Source: Scatophagus argus (Eukaryota > Chordata > Actinopteri > Scatophagidae). From it: DNA of 64,000 bases. The notes beneath the pieces are model-generated. The model had not been told where the DNA came from. It ran no database searches and saw only the letters and a list, made by a program, of their open reading frames with translations. The stretch is from assembly GCF_020382885.2 (NCBI RefSeq), contig NC_058513.1, positions 7,510,774 through 7,574,773 on the forward strand, given 5' to 3'. Shown in pieces: positions 26,721 through 45,258 of this stretch. A program made the translations under genes and the position numbers. The stretch's first letter is position 1. The number at the start of each line of letters is the position of its first letter.

Positions 26721-27774
26721 ACGACACCCCCACCTCCACACACACACACACACACGCATAAAGTACCGGTAGAAGCTACAATTTGAGCTTAGAAAATATC
26801 AGCCATGCCTAAGTTTGTTTGTTCCATAAACGCACCCAAACTGCTCTCATCCAACAGATAAATTGCCCTCTACAATGACCGAATGTGCAAAAAAGAAAGT
26901 GTTCTTCCAAGGGAGAAAACTATTTGTAATTTAAGGCCCACCTCTGATTGTAAACAAAAAACATGCAAGGACCACCTTTCCAAATAACAGAGAAAGAAAA
27001 GAAAAACATAACATGACAAAAGAAACAAAAAATAAATTGGGCTGTGACATGATTTTATCACATTCAACACTGTGCCTGCAGCATGACTGCCTGCCATTAT
27101 AAATCTCAACGTAACATATTCAGGGTGAAATTTCCCCAGCACATGCTCAGGAGGTTTTACTGGCGCTGATGTGTCTCCCATGTTACTTTTGTATTTCATA
27201 AACCAATCTATTTTGTCTCATGATCTTACAGACTCTCAAAACACTGAGCCTTCCAGCCTGTGTTTAGTTACCCTTTAAGGTCAGAGGAGAAGACTCCTTA
27301 AATTTAATTAGATGTTAAATCTCCAAATCAATAATGTGATTTATGAAGACATATCTGCTTCATTTGTGACCCACTCATTTGGTGAACTTCTTTTCCGGGA
27401 AACCTTTCTAAAATATATTAGAGGAGCTTCTCTGATTGTGACCTCATACATCCAAACACTTTCCTTTGGAGTGATGCAGGCATGATGACACCTTTGAAGG
27501 CTTGCGGTCAAAAGAATCCAGATCCAGTACTTCCTGTCTGTCCCTGCCCATGTGAGCTCACAACTCACGGAGGCTTTTCCAGCAGTGATGTGCTGCGGGC
27601 GGGGGGATATGAAGGCAGCACCCAGCGTGTGGTCCACTGTTCAGGAAGGGAGTTGTACCGAGGACTCATTGTGCAGCACTACAGGGGGACAAAGTAAAGG
27701 AAATGATGCGATCGGCCTGGCCTGCTCCACCCTCACTATGTTATGAAATCTGATCTGACTGGTTCACTGTCAGT

Positions 27775-27895
27775 GGCGGAATGTAACTGAGTACATTTAC
27801 TCAATTTTGCACAATTTGAACAATTTTGAGGTACTTGCACTTCATTTTTTTTCTTTTTTGCTGCTTTATACTATTTTACTATTTTATTTGCTCCA
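27775..27895. repeat. Dispersed teleost repeat of the AAGTACATTTACT type
   Basis: GGCGGAATGTAACTGAGTAC, ATTTACTCAATTTTG, GAGGTACTTGCACTTC and GCTTTATACT follow the order of a very common fish repeat. Confidence 0.5.
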
Positions 27896-29945
27896 CTGAG
27901 TAAAATTTGAACAAAATTAATTCTGAAACAGGTGCCACGGACATCAGCTCTGTTTTGTTTCCCTTTTTACAGAGCATACTGTTCATTTTTTGGGGTTTGA
28001 ATTAAATCTTTTGATTCACATATGTGTCCAATCTTAGCATGACTATGACACCTGAGGGAGACCCGGTCTGTCTGGTGCTGTGAAGTATGCATGGAGAGGT
28101 TGAATGTGTTGGATTTTCCTTTTCCCAAAACTTGAACTGTTATGCAACAAGTATGGAAACTGGTCCACCGCTACACTGCATCCTTTGTCTCCCTTCTGTG
28201 GTACTGTGTCATTAAACGTTTCCCGCTTTAAAAGTCCACCTGCTGGCATGGCAGACACACTAGCACAATTGATGCATGTGTCGATTGTTTCATACACCAG
28301 GAATGACCTCGGTGTTACTGGAATGAATAAAGCACAGACTAAATTTACACACAAATCCAGTCAGTGTAAATTTGATCTAAATACAAATTACTTGTAAACT
28401 GTAGTATTGGTTATTGAAGTTATCTTTGATTGAAACAAAAGGTGAAAAATGACAGAGTGAACTCAGCTTCACTTGTTTACTTGACAGTGCCTTGAAGTAA
28501 AACGGATTACTGTGTATTTTATTTAAATACTTTTTATATAGCAATACACACAGTATACCACAGTGCAGTATGTTAAATTAATCAGCCTGCTGGTCAAATG
28601 ATCAAATGGCCAAAACTCAAAGAGTGGCCATGGTTTACCTTTAAATATCGATTAGTTCAGGCTCAAACAGCGTTTGTCTTATGAGCTAACGGTGCTGCTA
28701 CAAACCCTGAAATATTTAGTTTAGAATAGAATAGTTTCTCACTTAAACGTTCTACTCCAAATGGATGACAGCAGACTGTAAAACACTAAAATAGAAAATA
28801 AATGGTCTCACATGTTTTTCCCCTCAAAAAGCTCTAGGCATCAACAAATACTGACTCCAGAGCATTGGCAGTTACAATTAATTTGTGGCTTGTTCATATA
28901 AATTCCACACACACACACACACAGGCAGACACATGCACACACCCTCAAAGGTCCGCCTGCAGGAAGCACATGGAATGGGTTTCACATGGCCTCTTCGTCA
29001 CCATCTCTCTCATGTATCTGATTTTTCTTCTGCCGTAAAGGGGGTTTTGTGTCAGGGAAGTGAATGCCATCAGTTTTGGGAATAACTCTGTGTTAAGTGC
29101 AGATGTCCGGACCAGAACAGGAAGTCACATTATTTCCAGCTTCAGTGGAACCAAAAGGGTGGAGGTCCAGCAAGAGCGCTCTCCATCCAGCAATTTAATT
29201 ATTTCCATCTAATCACTCACACACTAGAGTTAATTCTTCACAATGTGCACTGCATGTACCAGGATTAGGAACATTTGGAAATTAGGCATTTGTCTTCCTA
29301 ATGAACCAAGACATATGCCATCAAGAGAGAGTTAAACGTAAGAGATCTTATCTAAAAGATCAAATGAATTTTAAAGAGAAACATAAAGAGCGCAGAAGAT
29401 ATAAGAGTCAACCTATGCTTGGCTCTTGGATTAATTTAAACCCATAAACTTGGCCTCAGTCTGACATCATTTTGCCTGCATTAAAATTACATTTATTTTC
29501 CCCCATTTACAAGCCAGCAGGAAAAAACAAAAAAAATATCGCATGGATGCACTTCATATTTAACTGGAAGCGGGTTCTTACAAGGCAGCATATGTCAGCC
29601 ACATTAAAGCATCTCATGTGCAGGGCCAGGGAGCGGATGGTCTGACCTCAAGCCCGTTACAGCTCTTCACTCTGTATGCATGCATATGAGAGTTAAAGGG
29701 TTAGGCTTATGTGTCAGTGGGTTGTCTTTGCTAAGAAAAATCAAATGGATAATTGGGATCTTTTTCTTCTTTTTATAGTCACATTATGGAGAGAGAGCTG
29801 GTTCAGATCACCATGCCTTATCACAGTTTGTTATTGTGTAACAGAACACAGGCAATTGTCATTCACTTTTAGCTATTTTGTTGTTTGGTGCTGTATGTGT
29901 ATTATGACCCTGCAAGCCACCGAAAGGTCATGGTGAAATTTAGTA

Positions 29946-30440
29946 GTTTCAGAGCTAATTTCACCTCTATTGCCAGTAGCCTCCATAGACCACAATGCAA
30001 TGCGAGTCTACAACAATGCTAGTGGTTAAATGCCAATTTCTGCAAGATGTTCAAAACAACAATGCTTAACATGTTGATGTAAAGCTGTCACAGTGAGAGC
30101 AGAGCTCAGCGTGTTAGCATGCTAGCATTTGGTAATTAGCAATAAAGCTGGGGCTAGTGGGAATAGTCAAAGTATTGGACATTCTAAGATTATGATCTAA
30201 TGACGGTACTAAACGAAAGGTCAGGTCGTTACCCACATTATTAAAATTCATCCTGGGGGAACCCAAACACCTGCACCAAATTTCATGGCAATCCATCCAA
30301 TAGTTGTAGAGACATTTTCCCATAGACTAGGATATGCATATGTGATTTGTGTGTGTCCAAATGTAGACCATATCAGTGTAGTTTCAGAACCAGTTACTTT
30401 AATAACAGCAGCCTTCATAGACCAGAATGCAATACAGATA
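29946..30440 (-). repeat. Dispersed teleost repeat with flanking direct repeats
   Basis: The core (30040-30325) has GTGTTAGCATGCTAGCATTTG and, near the end, CACCAAATTTCATGGCAATCC followed by ATCCAATAGTTGTAGAGAC. On the minus strand this is the same element as at 63785. About 60 bp on each side (29946-30005 and 30380-30440) are direct repeats of each other, sharing GTTTCAGA, CATAGACCA and AATGCAAT. Confidence 0.6.
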
Positions 30441-32997
30441 TGAGACATTTACTCTCTGAGTAGGTGGAGCCTCACTTTATCTTCACTGGGAAAAACATCT
30501 CGCTGTTTCTATCACACTTAAGATTATACCCCACACAGCAAGAGCGTGCAACAGATTATACGCTTTGGTGGTTTTTGGCAGGTTTTGTGGGAAATGCGGG
30601 AGACCTCAGATGTTGAGGGGAGAGCAAGTACATCATAAACTTGAATTACAACAAATGATCAAAACTGGAATCTCACAGAACAAAAATTAAGCACATACAG
30701 GTACATGCTCCCTGGGAGACAAACACACACCCAAAATCCCTTACAAATATGCATATCACAGTAGATGATTTCTGCACAGCACTTCTTCAGTGTGACACTT
30801 TATTTTTCTACCCTCCAAAGAAGCTCATCCAAAATTTTGTGCCCTGAACTTTTGTTGCACTCATCGAGGAAATGACCCTGTGCTGCGTGGAACTGGATTC
30901 ATCCAGTGCATCTCTTGGCTGCAGTTGTATGACAGCAACGTCGTAAGTGAGTAACTTGCTCCTTGACCCATGCTGTTATAATGAGGTAAATGTTGAGCCA
31001 TAGAGCTTCAGAGTTTCAGTCATTTGTATCTGGTTTATTTTGATCGAGACATGCTGATTATTCAGTGTCTGCTCAGTACTCCAATATGTCTGTTTGGCAC
31101 GTAGTGAAATACTGGACCAAGTTCAAACAAAAAATAACATGTTGCATTTATCTTGACTGTGTTTAGCAACTGAGCTTTGTCAGCTCCACTTGATTTATCA
31201 CCTCTGTGTGTCACTGAGAAAAGTCTGCTTCTGGTAATTCAAGATTCTTCTGAAAACATTACCCTGAAATAATGTCTACTGTTAAATACTCAAAACTGGG
31301 ACGGGGGAGGGGGGGTAGTTCATTTGGATTAGTTTTGGTTAGTTCATTGAGTTTCTGAGGAATTCCTGAAGTCTGTGAAGACCATCCGCAATGGTTCCAC
31401 ACACATTCCTGCTAATGCAAACACACAAGTAATGTGACACACTTCCTTTCTCACAATGGCTGAGGGAGAGAAACAGGAGATGTCAGCGAAGAACGGAAAA
31501 GAGACTGAAGAAACACAGAAAATTAGAGGGTGGACAAACATGTGGGACATCTATCCAAATGGGAGCAAAGTCTTTCCATTTGACTGGAAACTTTCCATCA
31601 CATCCACAACAGCAGCATGTGAATCATCTAAGAGCTCTGATTGCAGAAACGACTCATTGCTTATTTTTAGAATGTCATCAGAAAATTTAACAAACAGATG
31701 AGATTGGACACAAGACCCAGAAGTCCCCTTTCATCTCATGACTAAAGCTCTGCAGATGCTGCATGTCACTGTTAGTGCAGAGTGAGGACTTCTTCAAAAG
31801 TGCAGTTTATTTTTAGGGCGCCGCACATCCGCTGCTTCAGGCTAATAAACAAGCTGCACAGAGCTGCCTGAATCCAACCTGAAGTACATCCTTCTGTCAC
31901 AGCTCAGCATGTAGTCCAGTAAGCATCTAGAGGCAGTTCACACTTTTCAAAGAATATAAAGGAATTCATTTGGTGGAATTTGTTGTCCTGTGCAGCTATA
32001 CATGCAGACATGGCTCAGTGGTATAAAGTGTTTTTGTACATTTATGAGCGTATATGTGTAGCGAGTGAATGAGTTTGATAAAGAAGCCTTTGGTGCAGCT
32101 GTGACATGAAGAAACACTGTTACAAAACTCAACAAAAATTCACACTCACACCCTCTGAAAATCCACGAAATGTCACAGTTTGAGCTGCTGAATGATTCAC
32201 AGTGTTGCTAGTTATCTGCTGGATCTTATTACTGCAGCATATAGCCTTATATTGATCATATGGTAAGTAGAGATAGCAGCACAAATGCCAAAGCCTCAGC
32301 TGGGTTCAGCTATCTGCTTTATGCACTCAGTTCAGCTGAAATCCGGGGAATAACCTGTGAATACTCTCATCCTGAATGCTTTCACTCCATTAAAAATGTT
32401 GATTCTCCGCATTATGTGACTGCAGACTTCCTGGCGACGCTTTTATTACGGTGCACATTCTGGCATTTAAGCGCTGATTGCCTGCAGACTGTCAATCTGA
32501 CTCCTATGCAAATGAGAGCACCATGACAGGGGTCATTAAATCTTGGTGATTATTTTGAGAGCTAATGGTTGAACATAATGATCCGATAAAATGACTTTCT
32601 GAACCTCAGTTTGAGGGAGGATGCATGTGGACTGAGGGATACATGGAAGCAGGAAGAGAGCTGAATGTGACAACAAAGTATCACCCACAAAGTTCTCCTT
32701 AATAGCTGTTCTTTCCTCCCACCTCTGATTTGAAGTATTTGCACCAAAACCAGATGTTGCAGCAAAATAACACAGAAATACTCTGAAAGACAGAACTTCA
32801 CCCGCAAAACATGTGATGAAGAATTTAATCAGTCCACTGATTATCTCTTCCACTGATTATCAGTGGATCCGCTGCATGAGTGCAACCAAGTGTCCAATTA
32901 GAGGCTTGAGTTACAGGTTTTATACGATCTGCCTCAGTGCAAAGTAAAACACCCACACATGAGATGAGCAAACGATGTGAATGAAAAAGAACACTGA

Positions 32998-33068
32998 AAG
33001 AACAGTTTGACATTAGGATAAATACGCATATTCACTTTCATGCTTTGATTGATACCATGCATGTGGTC
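32998..33068. repeat. Fragment of the same MITE-like family, copy 3
   Basis: A short end fragment: AAGAACAGTTTGACATTAGG, AATACGCATATTCACTTTC and GATACCATGCATG in the family order. Confidence 0.45.
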
Positions 33069-33949
33069 AAGAAAGTAGATTTCCCAAAATGTTGAAGCCT
33101 TCCTTTAAATGTAAAGCATCTTCTCACAAAAACGCTGTACATTTGAGATATATTGTGTTGAAAGCTGGAAAATTATGACAAGAAATGCCAAACAGGGACA
33201 TTGTGCATAGAAAAGAGGAAATAGACACCAGCAGATGTATACACAGTAGATGACTGCTGACAAATGTTGCTAATAAGCATCCTAATATGACAAACACTCA
33301 CCCAAGACATATGCAGTCTAAATAGTAAAATATGGCTTTTTTCCTCAGATATGTGAAAACTCCCTGAGGACACATTTTCTTCTTAATGTCTTTTCTCAGT
33401 TTGACATCCTGAGATCCCACAGTGTGACTCCACAGTGTTTTACAGCCTCCCTGATGTGCAGCAACAGGACTGTTTATCCTTCATTAATCTCTCTCCTCTG
33501 CTTTTCCTCCCCCTACTTTATGGTGACGTTTATCCTATTAATGTGTTGTTTGCTGGGAAAATCCCCCAATAACATAATCCAGAGTCAAGGTTACTAATGT
33601 ATGTGTGTCCTTTGTGTGTGTGTGTGTGCATGTGTGTATGTGTGCGTGTACATTTAGAGTAGATGCTCCACTGCATATTGTCATAGTCAGTAATTAAATG
33701 ATGAAGACATAAAATCATTACAAAGGTAATGGGCATTTTCAGCATGATAGAAACTGTGAGGAAAGGATTTGTTAGTAGGTGAGTGTGTATATGTGTGTGT
33801 GTGTGTCTGCCTGGAGTTTGTATCTTTATACAGTAGGCGTTAGTTTGTACAGCAAAACTATAAAATTGGAAAATACTGCCACCTCATGGTCATTTACAAA
33901 ACTACAGTTATTGTGTTGACATTGGATGTACAAGAAAGTTGCTACCATT

Positions 33950-34480
33950 TATATCAGCAGTAGAAGTATTCAGATCTCTAACTTTTGTTATGTACAAATA
34001 CTTGAGAGTAAAATAAAGCTGTAACTCTACTTAAAAGGGCAAAACTGCTTTAATTTTACCAGAAAATGTATTTGGTGGTTGGTGGTTTAATGGAATCATG
34101 AAGCCGATTCCATTCCATTCACACTTCACATATCCAGAGTCAATTCTACATTCTTAAAATGACAATCATATCAACCGGTGCTGCAGATAAAGTCAATTTA
34201 TTCAAGAATGGCACTTCAAAATATGAGTTAGTTTTGCTTCGGGATTGCCATATTTTGGTCTGTGCAACTACTTGACTACATTTCAGACTATACTTTTACT
34301 GTACCCATTTGAGAGTCATAGTTACTAGTTGCTGTCGATGATAAATTAGCACCATTTCGTGCTGCTGCAACATTAATATTTCGCTTATACATCTATGCAT
34401 CATTAATAATTATTCAGTAATATAAAATATAATTATGTAACTTACTTAAGTACTACTGTACTATAAGTACTTCTGCTTTT
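33950..34480. repeat. Repeat cluster of the AAGTACTTTTACT type
   Basis: Related pieces: GTAGAAGTATTCAGATC, CAACTACTTGACTACATTTC and TACTTAAGTACTACTGTAC. A further related piece is near 34795 (AGTACTTTTACTGAAGTAT). Confidence 0.4.
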
Positions 34481-34979
34481 GACAACATTTCTCACTATTT
34501 TCAGAACTTTTAAATGAGAAGATAATCAGTAGCTTAATAGACATTGATAATTAGTTGCTGTCTGTACAAAACTAGCACACTCTCAATCGACTACAGTAAA
34601 AAAAACCCAGTAAAACTGTCTTCTTTTACATGAACGCATTAATAACAGTAATAATAATCGAGCCTACTGATATAATTCACAGGGGACATTTTTCTACACT
34701 GTGTACATTTCATTTTAATATTTTAGGTACATTTTCCTAATTATACATTAAATGCATTTAATTAAGTAAGAGCCTGTTACAGTTTTGTAACAGTGTGGTA
34801 TTAGTACTTTTACTGAAGTATATTGTCTTCTCTACTGTTTTTATCATTAATGCTCTTACTACACCTTGCTGTTGATACTTATGTGCTCTTACAAAAGTAA
34901 GATTTGAATGGATCTGAAGTGTTTTTATACAGGGGTACTGTTATTTTTACCTAGGAAAAACATCAAAATATTCTGTCTC

Positions 34980-35404
34980 TTGCGCCCTGGCACTAGTTGT
35001 TTTGAGGTGGCATGTTGCTGTTATGACCAGTAGGTGGCAGGATTTGACTGTCCAGCTCTGACCGGATATGACTTGCAGGGATCTCTGAGCCGCAGCTTCC
35101 AAACTGTGGGCGTTTTTTCCCCCTCAATCCTGACTCCGGAGTGTTTTTTTTCCCCCTGGGTGTTGCCTGCCTGGATTACATATTTAGAGTTCATCGGGTG
35201 TTGCTGAGAAGGAGAGACAAGCGGGATAATTTCTGCAACGACATTTTCAACTTTTTGGACCTTGCTCGAGACCATCTCACTTTGTTTGGGTTGGACTTTT
35301 CAAGCAACACGGGACCGGTTTATTTTAGCTGCCGTTAGCTTGCTAGGCTAACTGAGCTCAAGCTGAAGTAACGTTGACTGGGCTGCTAGCGAGAGATCCG
35401 TCCG
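34980..35404 (+). promoter_or_regulatory. rac1 promoter and 5' UTR
   Basis: Sequence directly upstream of the rac1 start codon. It is more GC-rich than the flanking intergenic DNA and contains a CTCF core match at 35027-35040. No TATA box is evident in the last 200 bases. The transcription start cannot be placed exactly. Confidence 0.5.
35027..35040 (+). promoter_or_regulatory. CTCF core motif, exact consensus match
   Basis: The 14 bases CCAGTAGGTGGCAG fit every position of the degenerate CTCF core CCASYAGRKGGCRS. It lies 365 bp upstream of the rac1 ATG, at the rac1 end of the gap separating it from divergent cyth3. Binding is inferred from sequence only. Confidence 0.55.
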
Positions 35405-39078
<3,674 letters not shown>

Positions 39079-40405
39079 AGGAGAACCACGAGCAAAGGAA
39101 AGTATGGTTGAAGTCAGAACTTGTCCACTCAGAAGGAAGATGATGATGGCTGGGCTCCCCAAATATCTGTTCACCCCCTGTGTCCTTGCTTGCATAGAGG
39201 CTCTGGTAGATCAGACCTCCATCTGAAAGAACTTGGCAGATATAAGCAATGCTTAATATTGTCTGTAAGATCTCAGTGTCTGGTTGCTTACATCTGTTGA
39301 GTTTTTTCAGATTGACAGGAATGAAGTGACTTTGCTAAGGCCTTGGGGAATGTGAGGTTTTGGATTTGGGAATTGGGGGTTGATTAAGGAGAAAGAAGGA
39401 GGATTTTGCTAAAAATAATAATAATAAAAAAAGAAATTCATGTTATTTTTCTCAGACATTGTGAAGAAAACACTACTTGAACATGATTGTATCATGAAAT
39501 TACAGTAGGTTTAACTCCATAAGAGGAAGAAGTCCGGCACTGCACTCTTTCCCCTACACACTAAGAGATTCCTGCTGCCTTGATGAAATTTTACTTTAAG
39601 AAAAAGTACGTTTTTTTTTTTAGAACTAGGTTTTTCTTTGTCACTCTTTTGTCAGCTGTGGTTGACAGGCCGTTTTTGTTTACATGTATCATCTGACTGA
39701 GGTGTTGCCAAAACTCAGTCATCTTTGTAGTCAGTCCATTAAACACTAAAATTTGATTTTTTTTTTTTCTGTTCAAGATACCCTCAAGCAGTTTCACCAT
39801 TAAATTACTTCTAACAACTGTGGTAGCAGCTCTTGTCTACAGCTAACAAGAAGTCTGAAATTTAAAACGCACTCTCTCCTAGATATTTAACAGGTAATCT
39901 TCTTTTGGTGATATAGTCTTTCTGGAAGAAATATGTCACTATGTTTTAACTGAATACCTGCAGTATTTTATGACGGACTGTCGAGCATGCGAAGGTGCAG
40001 TGCAGCCAGTGTTGTACTGGTTTATTCTCTATCTGTAATGGTTATATCATCGTTTTGAGTCAGTGCTCAGAAAGTGCTTTTGATATTCAGATTTTTTTCT
40101 CAGTATATGATGTTCATATTTCCATCACGATGGTGTGTAACCATATCATTTTGGTCTCATCTGCTATTGTGTTTTTATGAAGTGTATGAGCCAGTGAATT
40201 AGCACTCCGAGGTTTGGGTCAGCAAATGCATTTTAATTTGAATGATGAAATTGCATGAGTGCCCTGGTGAACAGCTGTATACCTGGACTCCTTTTATCAG
40301 TGTTTCAGTGGCGCAGTGGAAGTGCACAGTTAGATTTACTTTCTTGCTAAATGTGGTTTCATTTTCACATAGTAATATGCTGATTTTTTTTTTTTTTTTA
40401 AAGCA

Positions 40406-40411
40406 AATAAA
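40406..40411 (+). other. Candidate rac1 polyadenylation signal
   Basis: An AATAAA hexamer lies 1.33 kb after the rac1 stop codon, just behind a long T run. Its distance resembles the roughly 1.5-kb RAC1 3' UTR of mammals. Confidence 0.5.
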
Positions 40412-40479
40412 CTCATGAACTAAATTACCTGAAAATACTCTGTTGTGATTTATATCTCGTGAACATTGTTAAGCATACC

Positions 40480-40600
40480 AACTAAACAACAGCATGTTAA
40501 GATTAATGTTAGTATACTAACGGACCAAGCAAATGCTGAAAGTTAAACCTAATGACCACGATCATGTTAGTCTGTTGACATTAGCATTTAGTTCAAACCA
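40480..40600. repeat. Fragment of the same teleost repeat, downstream of rac1
   Basis: ACAGCATGTTAAGATTAATG, CATGTTAGTCTGTTGACATT and AGCATTTAGTTCAAACCAC match the GTTAGCAT-rich part of the family. Confidence 0.45.
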
Positions 40601-40820
40601 CTTCTATACCAGCCTGACTGGTTTGCTAGAATAAATGCTTAAATGCTTAAACAAATGAATTATATTTGCTTTTGTCATTTTTTCCTATGGTGAACAAAAT
40701 AAAGTAAAATGAATTCATAACAGAACAATATTATTTCCAGTCCTTTCCGACATTACATTACATCAGATTATGCAGCATAAAGGTTAAACAGAGAGGTGAG
40801 GATTGAAATACATGTCCTCT

Positions 40821-43696
<2,876 letters not shown>

Positions 43697-43838
43697 CACG
43701 GCTTCTGTTCGTGCGCTTCAAACCAGTACTGACGCTTATGTTGGGTCCAAAGATCACGCTGCTAACGTGTAATCAAGTTGCATTCAAGAACCACCGGAGG
43801 CCTCGTTTTGTAATGCAATGCAACGTTATGGATTAACA

Positions 43839-44090
43839 CAGTGGTTCCCAGAACTTGGATAATTGCTGCTCCTTGCAAAAAGGCCAGGACTTCCTGATGT
43901 CTACAAGTTGTTCGTGTCAGGGCCGGTGTGGCTGCAGGTTTTCTTTCCAACCAAGCAGCAGCACACCAGACTTGACTCATTTAATCAACTGATCTCAGTC
44001 TTCAGACAGTTGATTGGTCAAACTGTGTGCTCTTGGTTGGTTGGAGCAAAAACCCGCAGCCACACCGGCCCTTTGTGCCCAGGTCTGGAA
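43839..44090. mobile_element. Foldback element remnant upstream of crym
   Basis: Two long inverted arms face each other: 43919-43954 and 44033-44072, both carrying AGGGCCGGTGTGGCTGC and CCAACCAA in opposite orientation with few mismatches. A smaller inverted pair (ATCAACTG / CAGTTGAT) lies in the loop. A hAT-type end CAGTGGTTCCCAG occurs at 43839. The arrangement fits a teleost MITE; no coding sequence is present. Confidence 0.7.
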
Positions 44091-45088
44091 CAACTGAACA
44101 AAATTGAACACAAGAATCAACCAATCAAGGACGGAAATCAGCAACCGAATATAACCATTAAACAAAAGAGAAGTCATACTGAAGAACAGATAAGAATAAA
44201 GAGACACAAAGGAGCAAGGTACAAGATATTAGAAGAGCAAGGATCGAGAAATAGACAAGAATATTTTATCAGTCTTTTGGTTTTTGTCTTTCTATAACTT
44301 TCAGTGACCTAAAGTAGTTGGCAAAACTACACATGAACACTGTGAAATAGGGAAGGCTTCCGTTCCGATTGCAAGTATGAATATGACATTTACCCATAAT
44401 AATAAGATTGATAGTATCGGAAATGTTTGCAAGTTGTCCATATAATAAATAACATCGTTGTAGGAAAAAGGGGGGTATATTATTCATTCAAAAGTGAACT
44501 TTCAGAAAATAGACGTTCAACAATTTCGGCAAACTTAAATCTTCTTCGCAGAAAGTCACTAGCAGGGTAAAGTGCTGATACTATTTTAAACTGGGTTTCC
44601 TTTACTTTAGGAGCAACAGGGCAAATTATATAAAAAGAAAGGGTCTGTCTCTTTAGGGACACCTCTATGTTATCGGTTTATGTTCATTGGTCAGCTCCGT
44701 TTGGTATTTGGGTGAAGTCAGAGGGATGAATCCGCGTCTGTGCTTGATTCTCTTCTCATTCTTTCTTTTCTGCAGGCCAAATGCTGCTGCCTCCTGCTGT
44801 CGGACTTGAGTACTGCATGCGTTGCGATTAATTGTACCAGTATACTTTAAGTCACAAGGCGACGCAAAAAGGCCACCACGTATGCAACACCTTCTCCTCC
44901 GGGAGGAATCATCTGCTGTTGCGTTTGGTGAAAACATGCCATGTATTTCTACAGGTTCCTTGCATGGGTCTGAAATTCACACTCCTCCCAAAAATGTATC
45001 AATTCTAACGTTAATATTGTTGATTCACTAAAAATTCACTAAAACATGAAACATCAAAACGAAGAAAACACCATGTTTAAATAAAAAA

Positions 45089-45094
45089 TTTATT
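45089..45094 (-). other. Candidate snu13 polyadenylation signal
   Basis: Minus-strand AATAAA about 165 nt after the snu13 stop codon. This would give a short 3' UTR. Confidence 0.6.
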
Positions 45095-45258
45095 ATGAAT
45101 CAGGGGATTCAAACTGGTACACTGAAGCAGACACACTGTCCTAAAAAGTAATAATAAAAAAAAATCTAGCTTTCTAAACAGTAGACAGGAATACTGTCAA
45201 ATGTGGAATTTGTGTTCCCCCTCAAGGAGACTTTCTTACAACCGTGCAGTGACAAAAA

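Larger units (their letters stand above)
26721..34979. other. Intergenic region between divergent cyth3 and rac1
   Basis: About 8 kb with no recognisable gene. A CA microsatellite sits near 26738-26755. Repeat remnants lie at about 27775-27895, 29946-30440, 32998-33068 and 33950-34480. FAM220A lies between CYTH3 and RAC1 in human, but I found nothing resembling it. TG microsatellites occur near 33610-33650. The rest looks like ordinary AT-rich noncoding DNA. Confidence 0.7.
39079..40820. other. rac1 3' UTR and convergent rac1/crym intergenic gap
   Basis: The rac1 3' UTR probably runs to an AATAAA at 40406-40411, giving about 1.35 kb; an earlier AATAAA near 39423 is also possible. The gap after it before the crym stop codon is about 400 bp and carries a repeat fragment (about 40480-40600). 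I could not place the crym polyadenylation site with confidence. No additional coding exon is seen. Confidence 0.6.
43697..45258. other. Gap between crym start and snu13 stop: promoter of crym, foldback element, snu13 3' end
   Basis: The crym promoter and 5' UTR must lie just above 43696, but no clear core element is seen. A foldback transposon remnant occupies about 43839-44090. The 144-codon open frame at 43863-44297 runs through that element and is not taken as a gene. The snu13 3' UTR begins at 45258 going left and probably ends near an AATAAA at 45089-45094. The remaining part, about 44100-45080, shows nothing I recognise. Confidence 0.6.

Noticed and set aside
27482-27746. Short overlapping frames near 27.5 kb in the intergenic gap
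   Set aside because: Considered as a possible FAM220A-like gene because of synteny, but the peptides resemble nothing known and lack a plausible start and stop context.
43863-44297. Open frame of 144 codons on the plus strand
   Set aside because: It runs through the foldback element and simple AT-rich sequence, has no recognisable domain and lies opposite the crym promoter.
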